Source: Parabacteroides sp. (GTDB lineage: Bacteria > Bacteroidota > Bacteroidia > Bacteroidales > Tannerellaceae). Taken from it: a DNA stretch of 64,000 nt. This document shows positions 34,544-42,772 of this stretch, piece after piece; within the stretch, counting starts at the first letter, position 1, and each line of letters opens with the position of its first letter. The notes beneath the pieces were generated by a model that was not told the origin of the DNA, did no database searches, and worked only from the letters and a program-made list of their open reading frames with translations. Position numbers and translations under genes: made by a program. The stretch is taken from positions 62,001-126,000 of the forward strand of contig JAGBDR010000006.1 in the NCBI GenBank assembly GCA_017937385.1. Direction: 5' to 3'.

Positions 34544-35845
34544 TCAGCAAAGTTTGCGCAAGTCTTTTACGCGGACGGCTTTTCCCTCTTGCGTAGGCAA
34601 TGAACCTTTGGCGACCAGTTTCAGGTGGGGAGTCAGAAGCAGCTCGTCTTTCAACTGACGGGTGACTTCCTTTGTCAGACGTTGTAACGTGCCGTAGTCG
34701 TCAGTAAACAAATCGCTCAGTTCCACTTCGATCAGCATTTCGTCATTGTTTCCTTCCGTTTCGATAGTGATCAGGTAATTGCTGCCTAATTCCTTAAATT
34801 GCATCAGTATCTTTTCGATCTGGATAGGGAAGAGGTTGACTCCCTTCAGGATGATCATGTCGTCGCTGCGGCCTTTGAAACGAGCCAGCCGTTTATGCGT
34901 CCGTCCGCAGGGGCATTCACCCGGAAGGACACAGGTCAGGTCGCGGGTACGATAGCGGAGTAAAGGCATAGCCTCGCGATTGATGGTTGTCAGGACCATT
35001 TCGCCGACTTCACCTTCTTTTACCGGCTGCAATGTGACAGGATCGACAATTTCCACGATGACATTGTCTTCCCAGATGTGCAAACCGTTCTGTTCCGTGC
35101 ACTCGAATGCGACGCCGGGACCGTTCATTTCCGACATGCCGAAACAATTGTATGCCTTTACGCCCAACAACTGTTCGATCCGGCGGCGCTGTTCTTCCGA
35201 ATGAGGTTCGGCCCCGATGCAGACGGTGTGTAGCCGGGTGTCGCGGCGGGGATCGATCCCCATTTCATACATCACTTCCGCTAAGCGGGTGGCATAGCTG
35301 GGTATGATGTGAAGGCAAGTCGTTCCGAAATCCGTGATGAACTTGATCTGCCGTTTGGTATTTCCTGCCGCAGCCGGTACGGTCAGGCATCCTAATTTCT
35401 CGGCTCCGTATTGGAATCCTAATCCGCCGGTAAACATTCCGTAGCCGGAAGTGTTCTGAAATATATCCGTGTCGCGAATGCCTACCATATACATACACCG
35501 TGCCACCTGGTTCGCCCACTGGTCCAGGTCTTTGGCCGAATGCAACACAACCGTCGGGTTGCCGGTCGTACCGCTCGACGAGTGGATGCGCACGCATTTC
35601 TGGATAGGGATAGCCGCCATGCCATACGGATAATTGTTGCGGAGATCTTCTTTCGTCGTGAAAGGGATCTTTTGCAGGTCTTCCAATGATTGTATACTAT
35701 CGGCCGTAATACCGTTTTCCTTGAATACTTTGTTGTAAAAAGGTGAATTTCCGGCTGCTTCAATTGTCTTTTTCAATCGTTCCAACTGTAGCTTTTCCAA
35801 GTCTTCACGATTCATGGTCTCAATATCTTTCTGCCAATATTCCAT
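34544..35845 (-). CDS. Phenylacetate-CoA ligase-like AMP-forming enzyme
   Basis: A 433-residue ANL-superfamily enzyme of the PaaK type that activates phenylacetate (or another aryl acid) with ATP and CoA. The adenylate loop is VRIHSSSGTTGNPTV. Other motifs are YNCFGMSEMNGPGVAFEC, the YRTRDLT hinge region with RTHKRLARFKGRSDDMIILK, and the C-terminal lysine-bearing KAVRVKDLR. In fermenting Bacteroidales it is linked with oxidative decarboxylation of aryl pyruvates and can run in the ATP-forming direction. The oxidoreductase genes iorA and iorB are not in the window; the AT-rich block begins just upstream. Confidence 0.87.
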   Translation of the reverse strand: MEYWQKDIETMNREDLEKLQLERLKKTIEAAGNSPFYNKVFKENGITADSIQSLEDLQKIPFTTKEDLRNNYPYGMAAIPIQKCVRIHSSSGTTGNPTVVLHSAKDLDQWANQVARCMYMVGIRDTDIFQNTSGYGMFTGGLGFQYGAEKLGCLTVPAAAGNTKRQIKFITDFGTTCLHIIPSYATRLAEVMYEMGIDPRRDTRLHTVCIGAEPHSEEQRRRIEQLLGVKAYNCFGMSEMNGPGVAFECTEQNGLHIWEDNVIVEIVDPVTLQPVKEGEVGEMVLTTINREAMPLLRYRTRDLTCVLPGECPCGRTHKRLARFKGRSDDMIILKGVNLFPIQIEKILMQFKELGSNYLITIETEGNNDEMLIEVELSDLFTDDYGTLQRLTKEVTRQLKDELLLTPHLKLVAKGSLPTQEGKAVRVKDLRKLC

Positions 35846-35888
35846 CGTATTTCGTATTATAATGTGTTTGATTCATGATATTTGAATG

Positions 35889-35896
35889 CAAATATA
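35889..35896 (-). promoter_or_regulatory. Minus-strand -7 box (TATATTTG) for the ligase-ACT operon
   Basis: The plus strand reads CAAATATA, 43 bp before the ligase ATG. No good -33 box was found. Confidence 0.5.
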
Positions 35897-36032
35897 TTGT
35901 TTATTTTGGATAAAACCTATATTTTAGGATAATACTATGGATTAGAGAGTCGGTTTCATCCTTTGAAATAACGGTTATAGGAAGGAGCAAAAGATATCTT
36001 ATCAGGAGGATGAATAGGTTATTGAATTAATA

Positions 36033-36050
36033 TTTGATGCTGTTGCCCTG
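36033..36050. mobile_element. Single end of the MITE family
   Basis: TTTGATGCTGTTGCCCTG differs at one of 18 positions from the right inverted end of the element at 23224-23359. No matching left end is seen within 200 bp, so it is a decayed or solo end. It lies at the left border of the AT-rich block. Confidence 0.6.
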
Positions 36051-36053
36051 GAA

Positions 36054-36132
36054 AGCAACAGCCAACACTTGAAAAAGTGCAAGAATCATAGTTCATTTTG
36101 TAGTTGGGAACATTTACCAGATTTCACAGACA
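36054..36132. repeat. Left copy of the direct repeat that brackets the caspase block
   Basis: It begins AGCAACAGCC and ends TTTACCAGATTTCACAGACA, with 49 mostly diverged bases between. The same order, length and ends occur at 48362-48438. The shared core at the end is 21 bp, perfect, including one A before the quoted 20. The two copies are 12.3 kb apart. Confidence 0.75.
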
Positions 36133-36152
36133 AATGATTTATGATTCTATTC

Positions 36153-36188
36153 CTTTTGGTTTAATAAAGAAGAGGATTAATCCAAAAG
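36153..36188 (-). terminator. Probable hairpin at the end of the caspase operon
   Basis: On the plus strand CTTTTGGTTTAAT faces ATTAATCCAAAAG (12 of 13 pairs). It lies 12 bp beyond the last stop codon. There is no T-run in the minus direction, so it may be an RNA-protecting hairpin instead of a true terminator. Confidence 0.45.
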
Positions 36189-36199
36189 AAAGGCTGTTG

Positions 36200-36970
36200 C
36201 TAATATGTTATATGAATATTATGAAATTTAATTACTCTTTGATCAGAAGGGATTGACAATACCCATTGATGAAAGTCTTCCAATGTAATTTTTCTTGTGT
36301 AAGGAATATCTTTTTTAGTTAAAACAAAGATGACAGAAATACTTTCAATTGGTTCTTGTGTTTCTTTTCTGATTTTGTAATCTTGTGTAATAGGAAAATA
36401 GTTAGCTTCGTTGCTACGTAACAGTTGGGATGGTTCCGCAGGATTGGGATATACAATATTCCCTATTCCGGCTTCATCAAACCAAAAGATATGCGTGTAA
36501 CATGCTTTAGTCGGACGAATATTGAATAAGAAATTCTCTCCATTCTGATAAGGAGTTTCTTTGATCCCTTCTATGCATGCATCGAATTCTAAATCTCGTT
36601 TGTTTTTTCGAAGTTGGATAATTGCTTCTATGTTTACAGTATAAAATAGATGTTTTTCATCTGTAAGAATCTGTTCGTCCGTTATTTTGTAGTTCGTAAT
36701 TTCTCCGGAGAGTTCCGAATAACTTGAACTGACAAAATAACTTAAACGATCTGATATGGAATTGGTATTTATGACTGTAAACAATTCTGATATGCCCGCA
36801 GCCCGAAGTGCGTTGTTTTTTGCAACTTCTATTGCTTTACTTCTTGCCGCTTCTGGTGTGATATTTGCTATTTCCCAATCCCCTTTCGCCTGAACTTTTT
36901 TAGTTTGGGCAAAGAGAACCTGTGTGAATAGTGCGAACAGAATGAATGTGACAAATAGTACTTTGCGCAT
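36200..36970 (-). CDS. Secreted DUF4384-like protein, last gene of the caspase operon
   Basis: A 256-residue exported protein. The signal peptide MRKVLFVTFILFALFTQVLFA is followed by an LPP20-like helix-strand segment (ARSKAIEVAKNNALRAAGIS). The C-terminal part, NGENFLFNIRPTKACYTHIF with WFDEAGIGNIVYPNP, looks like DUF4384, a beta-rich domain often found near or fused to caspase-like proteases. It ends in a strand-rich region (SIEVIFVLTKKDIPY-like). There is no catalytic motif. It is 37 bp downstream of the LPP20-like lipoprotein gene, with which it shares the LPP20-like segment, so the two may interact. Confidence 0.72.
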   Translation of the reverse strand: MRKVLFVTFILFALFTQVLFAQTKKVQAKGDWEIANITPEAARSKAIEVAKNNALRAAGISELFTVINTNSISDRLSYFVSSSYSELSGEITNYKITDEQILTDEKHLFYTVNIEAIIQLRKNKRDLEFDACIEGIKETPYQNGENFLFNIRPTKACYTHIFWFDEAGIGNIVYPNPAEPSQLLRSNEANYFPITQDYKIRKETQEPIESISVIFVLTKKDIPYTRKITLEDFHQWVLSIPSDQRVIKFHNIHITY

Positions 36971-37007
36971 ATCAGAATGATTAATTATCTACAAAGCTAA
37001 CGATTTT

Positions 37008-37715
37008 TTATTCTTGTTGCAAATTTGTATTATTTGTTGATATGATTTGTTTGATTCCAGTCAAACTATCCAGTTTGTCATGTAGATGTTCAGCCTCTTG
37101 TTCCAAATTGCGATGAATACTTTTGATTACCATATCCGTTGCAGCTTTGGAACTATACGAAAGACAAATCATTACTTCTACATTTTTGTTGCTTAGATCT
37201 CTATAGATTTCAATCTCTTTTGCAACACGTCCCAGATCTGCAATGATTAATTCCTTACTTGCTTGTACGGCCTTGTTTATTGCAACGGCTTCTTCACTTG
37301 TTAATTCTTTATTAGAAACACTACTTTCTATAAGCGAACTTATATTGGAACTCATTAATCCAGCCAATTCAACTTTTGCTTGATGATTAGCTTGCATCTT
37401 TGCTGAGCTGACATTGCCTCCAATCACTCTTGAATTGGCAACAAGGTATGCCGGTAGTCCGGATTCATCTGTTGCAACAGATTTCATCCAGGCGTTTTCA
37501 ATTTGCTTTTCCAAAGGAATCCCCCCAATAAATGTCTTGAATCCCTCTTTTTTGTACGTTTTTGCCTCTTTTCTTGCTTGTTTGATAGCTGTTTGCTTCA
37601 ATTCTTTCCGAAGTTCGGATTTAGGCTGTGTTGAGTTACTTGGTTGTTTGCTACTACCACATCCCATAAAAAGAGTACACAGACTGAATAAAATAAATAC
37701 ATACTTTGTTTTCAT
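37008..37715 (-). CDS. LPP20-like lipoprotein
   Basis: A 235-residue lipoprotein. The signal peptide ends in LFMGCG, so Cys19 is the likely lipid site. The mature part has a charged helical linker (KSELRKELKQTAIKQARKEA) and a domain (ESGLPAYLVANSRVIGGNVS, then SAKMQANHQAKVELAGLMSS) like the LPP20 group of outer-membrane lipoproteins. The C-terminal helices run EQEAEHLHDKLDSLTGIKQI. It may sit on the inner face of the outer membrane. It lies between the transglutaminase-fold gene and the DUF4384-like gene. Confidence 0.7.
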   Translation of the reverse strand: MKTKYVFILFSLCTLFMGCGSSKQPSNSTQPKSELRKELKQTAIKQARKEAKTYKKEGFKTFIGGIPLEKQIENAWMKSVATDESGLPAYLVANSRVIGGNVSSAKMQANHQAKVELAGLMSSNISSLIESSVSNKELTSEEAVAINKAVQASKELIIADLGRVAKEIEIYRDLSNKNVEVMICLSYSSKAATDMVIKSIHRNLEQEAEHLHDKLDSLTGIKQIISTNNTNLQQE

Positions 37716-37793
37716 ATTGATTCTATTTTTAAATTATTGTTTGTTCTATTATCTGTTTTAATATGAATTTGTGACATCTGAACATGAAAAAAT

Positions 37794-39218
37794 TTAGTCT
37801 AATATGTAGATTTGAGCTTTTTGTTTCTTATAACGAGGTATGGATTGCCCTACTTTTGCATGCAAATATGTCGGATCACAAATAATATATTTTTCACCTT
37901 CCATATAGATAAAATCACCAGGAACAGGAGTGTTGAATTTGACTGCTGTTGTTACATGATCCGGGTAATCCAATAGGACAACCTGTAACCCTAAGAAACG
38001 TCTGACAAGTTGTGAGAACAAAACAGATCTGTCCTCACAATCAGAAAAAGGGTAGTAAAAGAGTTCTTCTGCGAAAAAGAACTTTTCGAACCCAAACTGT
38101 TGCAGGTCGTTTTTGTATTCAAATGAAGTCTGCACGAACTGTAAGAGGTAATTTACCGCCTCTTGTTCTGCCTTACCTGATAATTGGGGTAGCAACTCTT
38201 TTTCAAGACTTTTCCGTGTTATGTTGGAGAGTGGGGTATTGGCATAAACTGAAATTTCAGTTTGTGGATACGTCTGAAATAGATTAATCAGATTTTTGTT
38301 GATGTTGATATTGTATTTCTTGTCTCCGATATTACATTGCTTGGTATGCAATGACAAGGATAACCGGAAAGGTCTTTGGGCATGCAGATTTATCTGTTTG
38401 GTGGCATTGGGATAGTCAATTGTATAGGAATATATGCCTCCATCTACATCGGTATCTTCCAAAATGTAATACTTTTCACCTTCAAAATTGATAAACGGTT
38501 TCCCATAGACTGTTGTTTGAAAAGGAATAAGATGAATAAGCCTATTGTTGCATCTGCCGATCTTCATCCGAAATCCCATCTGGTTCATGATGAAAGTAGA
38601 AAAGACCGTTTGTTCGTTTTTCTTTCCCGGATAAAATGTTTCAACGATTCGACCTAATAACTGGAATGTTCCCCAATCATTCAAATTCATGTCGTTTTTG
38701 TAGAAAAGTAATGTGTTGATCAATTCCGTATAGGGCGAATCGGACAATTGTTCCCATACAGATGCAATTGTTTTTTCGTCAAGGTCCGCTAAAGAATATT
38801 TGTATTCGATAAAGTGAAGAAACTGTAGTTCAGAGCCATAAAAAGAAACCATTGTTTTGTGTCCTTTTTCTTTGTTGGGAATGGTCACATTCCACAAACA
38901 GGCCTCTTCCAATGAGGCTTTCTGACGAATGATGCTGTCTATTTCCAACTCTAAAGAAGAATCATATTCTTCTGGTGTAGTCTGTATATCCATTTGTGGA
39001 ATCGGTTTTTGGGGAACAGGAATCGGGTGATGAGTTTGAAACTTGATCCAGTTTTCTTCTATCGATTTGATAAAGGCACTCTTGATAGAGTCATTATAAA
39101 CCACATATTGTTGACGTACCTCATTCTTGAATGTATCAAACTGTTCTTGAAATGTATTTTGTCCGTAGGCAGCCACGGACAGGATTGATACGATACTGAT
39201 GGCTAAGAACTGTTTCAT
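37794..39218 (-). CDS. Exported transglutaminase-fold protein next to the caspase
   Basis: A 474-residue protein with a signal peptide (MKQFLAISIVSILSVAAYGQ). The C-terminal third has a transglutaminase-like cysteine-protease layout: Cys394 in YPFSDCEDRSVLFSQLVRRF, His421 in YPDHVTTAVKF and Asp448 in YIICDPTYLHA, in the order and spacing expected for the Cys-His-Asp triad. The N-terminal two thirds are not recognised; they contain helices and a beta-rich region around YGKPFINFEGEKYYILED. It may be a peptidase, an amidase or a cross-linking enzyme in the periplasm. It follows the caspase gene by 15 bp, so both should be made together. Confidence 0.75.
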   Translation of the reverse strand: MKQFLAISIVSILSVAAYGQNTFQEQFDTFKNEVRQQYVVYNDSIKSAFIKSIEENWIKFQTHHPIPVPQKPIPQMDIQTTPEEYDSSLELEIDSIIRQKASLEEACLWNVTIPNKEKGHKTMVSFYGSELQFLHFIEYKYSLADLDEKTIASVWEQLSDSPYTELINTLLFYKNDMNLNDWGTFQLLGRIVETFYPGKKNEQTVFSTFIMNQMGFRMKIGRCNNRLIHLIPFQTTVYGKPFINFEGEKYYILEDTDVDGGIYSYTIDYPNATKQINLHAQRPFRLSLSLHTKQCNIGDKKYNININKNLINLFQTYPQTEISVYANTPLSNITRKSLEKELLPQLSGKAEQEAVNYLLQFVQTSFEYKNDLQQFGFEKFFFAEELFYYPFSDCEDRSVLFSQLVRRFLGLQVVLLDYPDHVTTAVKFNTPVPGDFIYMEGEKYIICDPTYLHAKVGQSIPRYKKQKAQIYILD

Positions 39219-39233
39219 TGGATTTACTTTTGA

Positions 39234-40664
39234 TTATTCTTTTATTAATTTCCAACTTTTCCAAACTTCAGAAATGGTTCTTGAAGTTTGCACTTGAGGT
39301 GTCTGCATTTTCCGGTTTACATCGAATGCATGTGACTTTACGTTGTTGATCAGATAAGTCGCCAAATCAGCATAAGAAGTTGTTCCCTTGCTTTCCTGTA
39401 ACTTTTTTAACAGGAAATAGGTAAACATTCTATGTTGCTTTTCTTCATAAGGATAAGCAATTTCCGAATCGGTAGTTGCACTGAAAACGACCAAGTTCCC
39501 GTTTAACATCTCTTTGCGAGGTGTAACTTCTATACCGGCTCCGTCAACCAAAGCCGTTAATGCTCCTTCGTCACTTTTTCCACTAAAACACGCATCCAAG
39601 AAGACTGTGGCGGAGAGTGCTTGCATATCGGCTAAATCCCGATATAGGTTCTCGGCTTTTAAAGCGGCTTGTAGCGTTGTCGAACTACAATCTACCGGTA
39701 AAAGATGCATACCGTTTGTCTTGATATCGGACATTCCATGCCCGGAAAAATAGAATACGATATGTACATTCCCGTTTTTGGCTTTAACCGCATTTTTAAG
39801 GAATTGAATGGATGTCAGCATATCGCCATACGTTGCGTCTGTTTTACTGAATATGTTCCGGGATGGAATCCCCAATGTATTGGTACAATATTGGTAGAAG
39901 ACCTTGGCGTCATTACTTGAAAATCGGGTTTGGGACTCGTAATGATAATGCTCGTTACCAATGATAACTGCATAAGTTTCATCATTCGTAATTCCGGTTT
40001 TCGGGATCTGCATATCAACGTCAGACAGATTACTTATGGGTTGTTGAGCAACCTGCCGATTTTGGTTTTCAATATTCAATTCTCTTAACTTTGTCAATTC
40101 CGGATCATACGAAATGTGCAAAGGTGCATACGTGTTTTGTGCGCGACTATCATAAACGGTTTGTTGTCCATTAGGGAGTGTAAATGTCAATTTGTCCAAA
40201 CCGATATAATTGTCAGAAAAATAAAAATCCGGTTGGCTGACTTTTACTGAATCAAAATAGGAGATGAACTCTTTGGCTGTTTTTCCTCGTGGGACTTTTA
40301 CGGTCAATTGTCCGAATTGCTCGGAACGAATCAAAAAACATTCATTATCCGGATCGTAATCTCCTTCAATATGGAACTGATCCCAATTGATTGTTTCTGC
40401 ATATTTTTTCTTATAAATGGATAATGCTTCGTTTTCCCATTTCGTTATTTGACTGAGGCGATTTTCATCACTTGTCCGTTCTTTATATTGTTGTGTCGAT
40501 TCTTCGTACCGATCCCACTTAAGCCAAGTTTGTAGGCGAGGTTCAACATAGGAACGGACATAGGTTTCTACGGGAACACGGAACTGAAGAGGTGCACTGA
40601 CTTGAGCGCATAAAGTATGTGCAACAGTAAACAGAATAAATAATAATTTGTATTTGTTTTGCAT
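39234..40664 (-). CDS. Exported caspase-like cysteine protease (C14 family)
   Basis: A 476-residue bacterial caspase homologue (C14 fold) with a signal peptide (MQNKYKLLFILFTVAHTLCA), so it acts outside the cytoplasm. The p20-like domain begins near residue 230 with YAVIIGNEHY. The catalytic histidine is His309 in VFYFSGHGMSD and the nucleophile Cys359 in VFLDACFSG; both are intact. NLVVFSATTDSEIAYPYEEK carries the usual substrate-pocket region. The N-terminal 225 residues (LKWDRYEESTQQYKERTSDE and a beta-rich part) are unrecognised and could be a pro-domain. It lies 11 bp after the FGE-fold gene and before the transglutaminase-fold gene. Its target is unknown. Confidence 0.88.
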   Translation of the reverse strand: MQNKYKLLFILFTVAHTLCAQVSAPLQFRVPVETYVRSYVEPRLQTWLKWDRYEESTQQYKERTSDENRLSQITKWENEALSIYKKKYAETINWDQFHIEGDYDPDNECFLIRSEQFGQLTVKVPRGKTAKEFISYFDSVKVSQPDFYFSDNYIGLDKLTFTLPNGQQTVYDSRAQNTYAPLHISYDPELTKLRELNIENQNRQVAQQPISNLSDVDMQIPKTGITNDETYAVIIGNEHYHYESQTRFSSNDAKVFYQYCTNTLGIPSRNIFSKTDATYGDMLTSIQFLKNAVKAKNGNVHIVFYFSGHGMSDIKTNGMHLLPVDCSSTTLQAALKAENLYRDLADMQALSATVFLDACFSGKSDEGALTALVDGAGIEVTPRKEMLNGNLVVFSATTDSEIAYPYEEKQHRMFTYFLLKKLQESKGTTSYADLATYLINNVKSHAFDVNRKMQTPQVQTSRTISEVWKSWKLIKE

Positions 40665-40675
40665 GATTGTATGAT

Positions 40676-42769
40676 TTATTTGTCTAAAACTAAACGGAAA
40701 CCAAAATCCATATGTCCCCCGTCTAATCTTGATTTATAACGTTCTTTTATATCACCAGTACAATTTCCACGAATATACATTGATTTTTCACCTCGTATAA
40801 CTCTTTCTGTTCCATGGCTTGGGCCTATAGGATTTTTTTGTGATTCAGACGGATAAGTTCCATACCAATCTGAACATATTTCCCCTACATTTCCAGTCAT
40901 ATCATATATACCTAATTCATTCGATTTCTTCATTCCAACAAATACCGAAGTATGACCACTATAATACCATATATCATTCCAGCCCACTTCTTCAAAATCA
41001 TTACTACCACTAAACATGTAACTTTGACTATTACTACCACCACTAGCCGCATATTCCCATTCAGCTTCTGTTGGTAATCGATATTTCAACCCTGTTAAAT
41101 CATTTAGACGAATAATAAACACTTGTATTTCATCCCAACTAACACTTTCAACAGGTAGATCATCACCTTTATAAACAGAAGGATTAGTGCCCATAATGTA
41201 CTTCCATAATCTTTGAGTGACTTCATGCTTTCCTATATAAAAATCATCTAATATGACTTCATGAATAGGTTGAGTATCATAATACAAATTACTACCCATA
41301 AAGAAACTTCCTCCTTTAACAAATGCCATTTCATATAATGGTAGTATTGATTGCAGATAAAGATCTTCTTTTCTTTGAGTTTTCATATAAAGGCTTGTAT
41401 AACCACCAGATTCTATCGTAATAATAGCGATTCTATCCATTTTTTTATTGTCTGAATAAATGAATTTGAAATAGTCTCCATTCTTTCCTGATGTATTGGA
41501 TAAATTACACCATGTAGCGTCTGATTTTGCAGTCCAGTTAATAGGAGTCTGAATCTTCCCATCGCTATAATCAGAATAGATTCCACAAGTTATGGGATTC
41601 CCTTTATAATTTTGTAATACATAAAAGTGTTGAGTTTCATTATTGAAATCAATATTAATGGTTGCAATTCTACATTGGTTTGTCATATTCTCTTTACAAG
41701 AAAAATAAACGACCCCATTCCCATTTCCGGATTTAGTTTGTATGTCACACCATTCACTATCAGAATTAACATTCCATTTTTCATTAGTACTAACTGCAAA
41801 ATACATGAAATTTTCTCCATTATAACCACAATAGTGTGCCAATGAAGATAATACATTAGTGGATATATTATCTTCTTGTCCTTTTTGTATAATATTCATA
41901 TTTATATCATTAATAAAAACAGTTGCCATTCTATCACTAAAATTCAAATTTGGCATTATATTAATTAAAATAACTTCATTACTTTTTCCAGATATAGAAG
42001 AAAAAGTACACCAATCCTGATCACAATTAATACCCCATTCTACATTTTCGGCTTCAATCTTGAATTGATAAATACCACCTTCTGCAACAACTTCAATAGA
42101 CGTTGTTGAAACTCTTAAATATTGTGCCTCTGTCTGAAATGACTTTATTTCTCCATAACTAATCGTTCCATTTTTATATTTGACATAAGCCTTATAGTAA
42201 TAAGTTGTTCCCGAATCCAATTCCTCAACTTCAAAACTTAAATTATTACCAGACGGACTTGTATTTGATACAGTCAGAAGATTATCTTTACATAATTCGT
42301 CTGTTGAATATAGAATACCAACTTCACTCAGATTAGTTCCTTCAAAACTCAAAGATAGAGTTGCTGTTTTTGTAGTTATCTCAGTCGCATCACCGGTTTT
42401 TACGGAAGGCGAAAGTGTTATAAAATTTTTTATTTCACTAAATATTCGATTTCCCTTTTTGTCTTCTGCAAAAATTTTATAGAAATATTCTGTCCCCTGT
42501 TCAAGCCCATTCAAAGAGACAGAAACTTCACCGTTTGCCTTTTCTGCATATTGTATTTGGGCATTTGATAACTCTTTCTCCATGCCATACATAACACCAG
42601 CTTTGTTGGCATTTCCTATTATGGAAAACAGAATAGTAGAAGAGGTGTAGTCGATAGAACTACTTTTGACATTATCGATAGTGATAGGTGTGGAAGGGAT
42701 TGGATCACTTTCACAACCTAATAATAAAATGATTAATAATATTTTTATATATATTTTCATGATAAACAC
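40676..42769 (-). CDS. Lipoprotein with Fn3-like, BACON and formylglycine-generating-enzyme fold
   Basis: A 697-residue lipoprotein (LLLGCESD, Cys19). Two Fn3-like domains (about 28-215; repeated YFYKIFAEDK and YYYKAYVKYK strands) come first. Two good BACON domains with WC motifs (DQDWCTF, DSEWCDI) and a third, weaker one (DATWCNL) follow. From about 480 there is a SUMF1/FGE-sulfatase fold: MAFVKGGSFFMGSN, YIGKHEVTQRLWKYIMGTNP, LPTEAEWEYAASGG, NVGEICSDWYG and MDFGFRLVLDK. The paired cysteines of catalytic FGE are not evident, so it is probably a binding module and not an enzyme. A second ATG at 42760 is possible. It sits 3 bp after the LRR lipoprotein gene. Confidence 0.82.
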   Translation of the reverse strand: MFIMKIYIKILLIILLLGCESDPIPSTPITIDNVKSSSIDYTSSTILFSIIGNANKAGVMYGMEKELSNAQIQYAEKANGEVSVSLNGLEQGTEYFYKIFAEDKKGNRIFSEIKNFITLSPSVKTGDATEITTKTATLSLSFEGTNLSEVGILYSTDELCKDNLLTVSNTSPSGNNLSFEVEELDSGTTYYYKAYVKYKNGTISYGEIKSFQTEAQYLRVSTTSIEVVAEGGIYQFKIEAENVEWGINCDQDWCTFSSISGKSNEVILINIMPNLNFSDRMATVFINDINMNIIQKGQEDNISTNVLSSLAHYCGYNGENFMYFAVSTNEKWNVNSDSEWCDIQTKSGNGNGVVYFSCKENMTNQCRIATINIDFNNETQHFYVLQNYKGNPITCGIYSDYSDGKIQTPINWTAKSDATWCNLSNTSGKNGDYFKFIYSDNKKMDRIAIITIESGGYTSLYMKTQRKEDLYLQSILPLYEMAFVKGGSFFMGSNLYYDTQPIHEVILDDFYIGKHEVTQRLWKYIMGTNPSVYKGDDLPVESVSWDEIQVFIIRLNDLTGLKYRLPTEAEWEYAASGGSNSQSYMFSGSNDFEEVGWNDIWYYSGHTSVFVGMKKSNELGIYDMTGNVGEICSDWYGTYPSESQKNPIGPSHGTERVIRGEKSMYIRGNCTGDIKERYKSRLDGGHMDFGFRLVLDK

Positions 42770-42772
42770 ATA

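Larger units (their letters stand above)
35846..36199. other. 354-bp gene-free border region
   Basis: It holds the ligase promoter, the solo MITE end, the left bracket repeat and the operon-end hairpin. It marks the change from GC-richer background to the AT-rich block. Nothing else was recognised. Confidence 0.7.

Noticed and set aside
40676-42769. Active formylglycine-generating enzyme
   Set aside because: The fold is there, but the usual catalytic cysteine pair near the C-terminus is not evident and no sulfatase gene is nearby.
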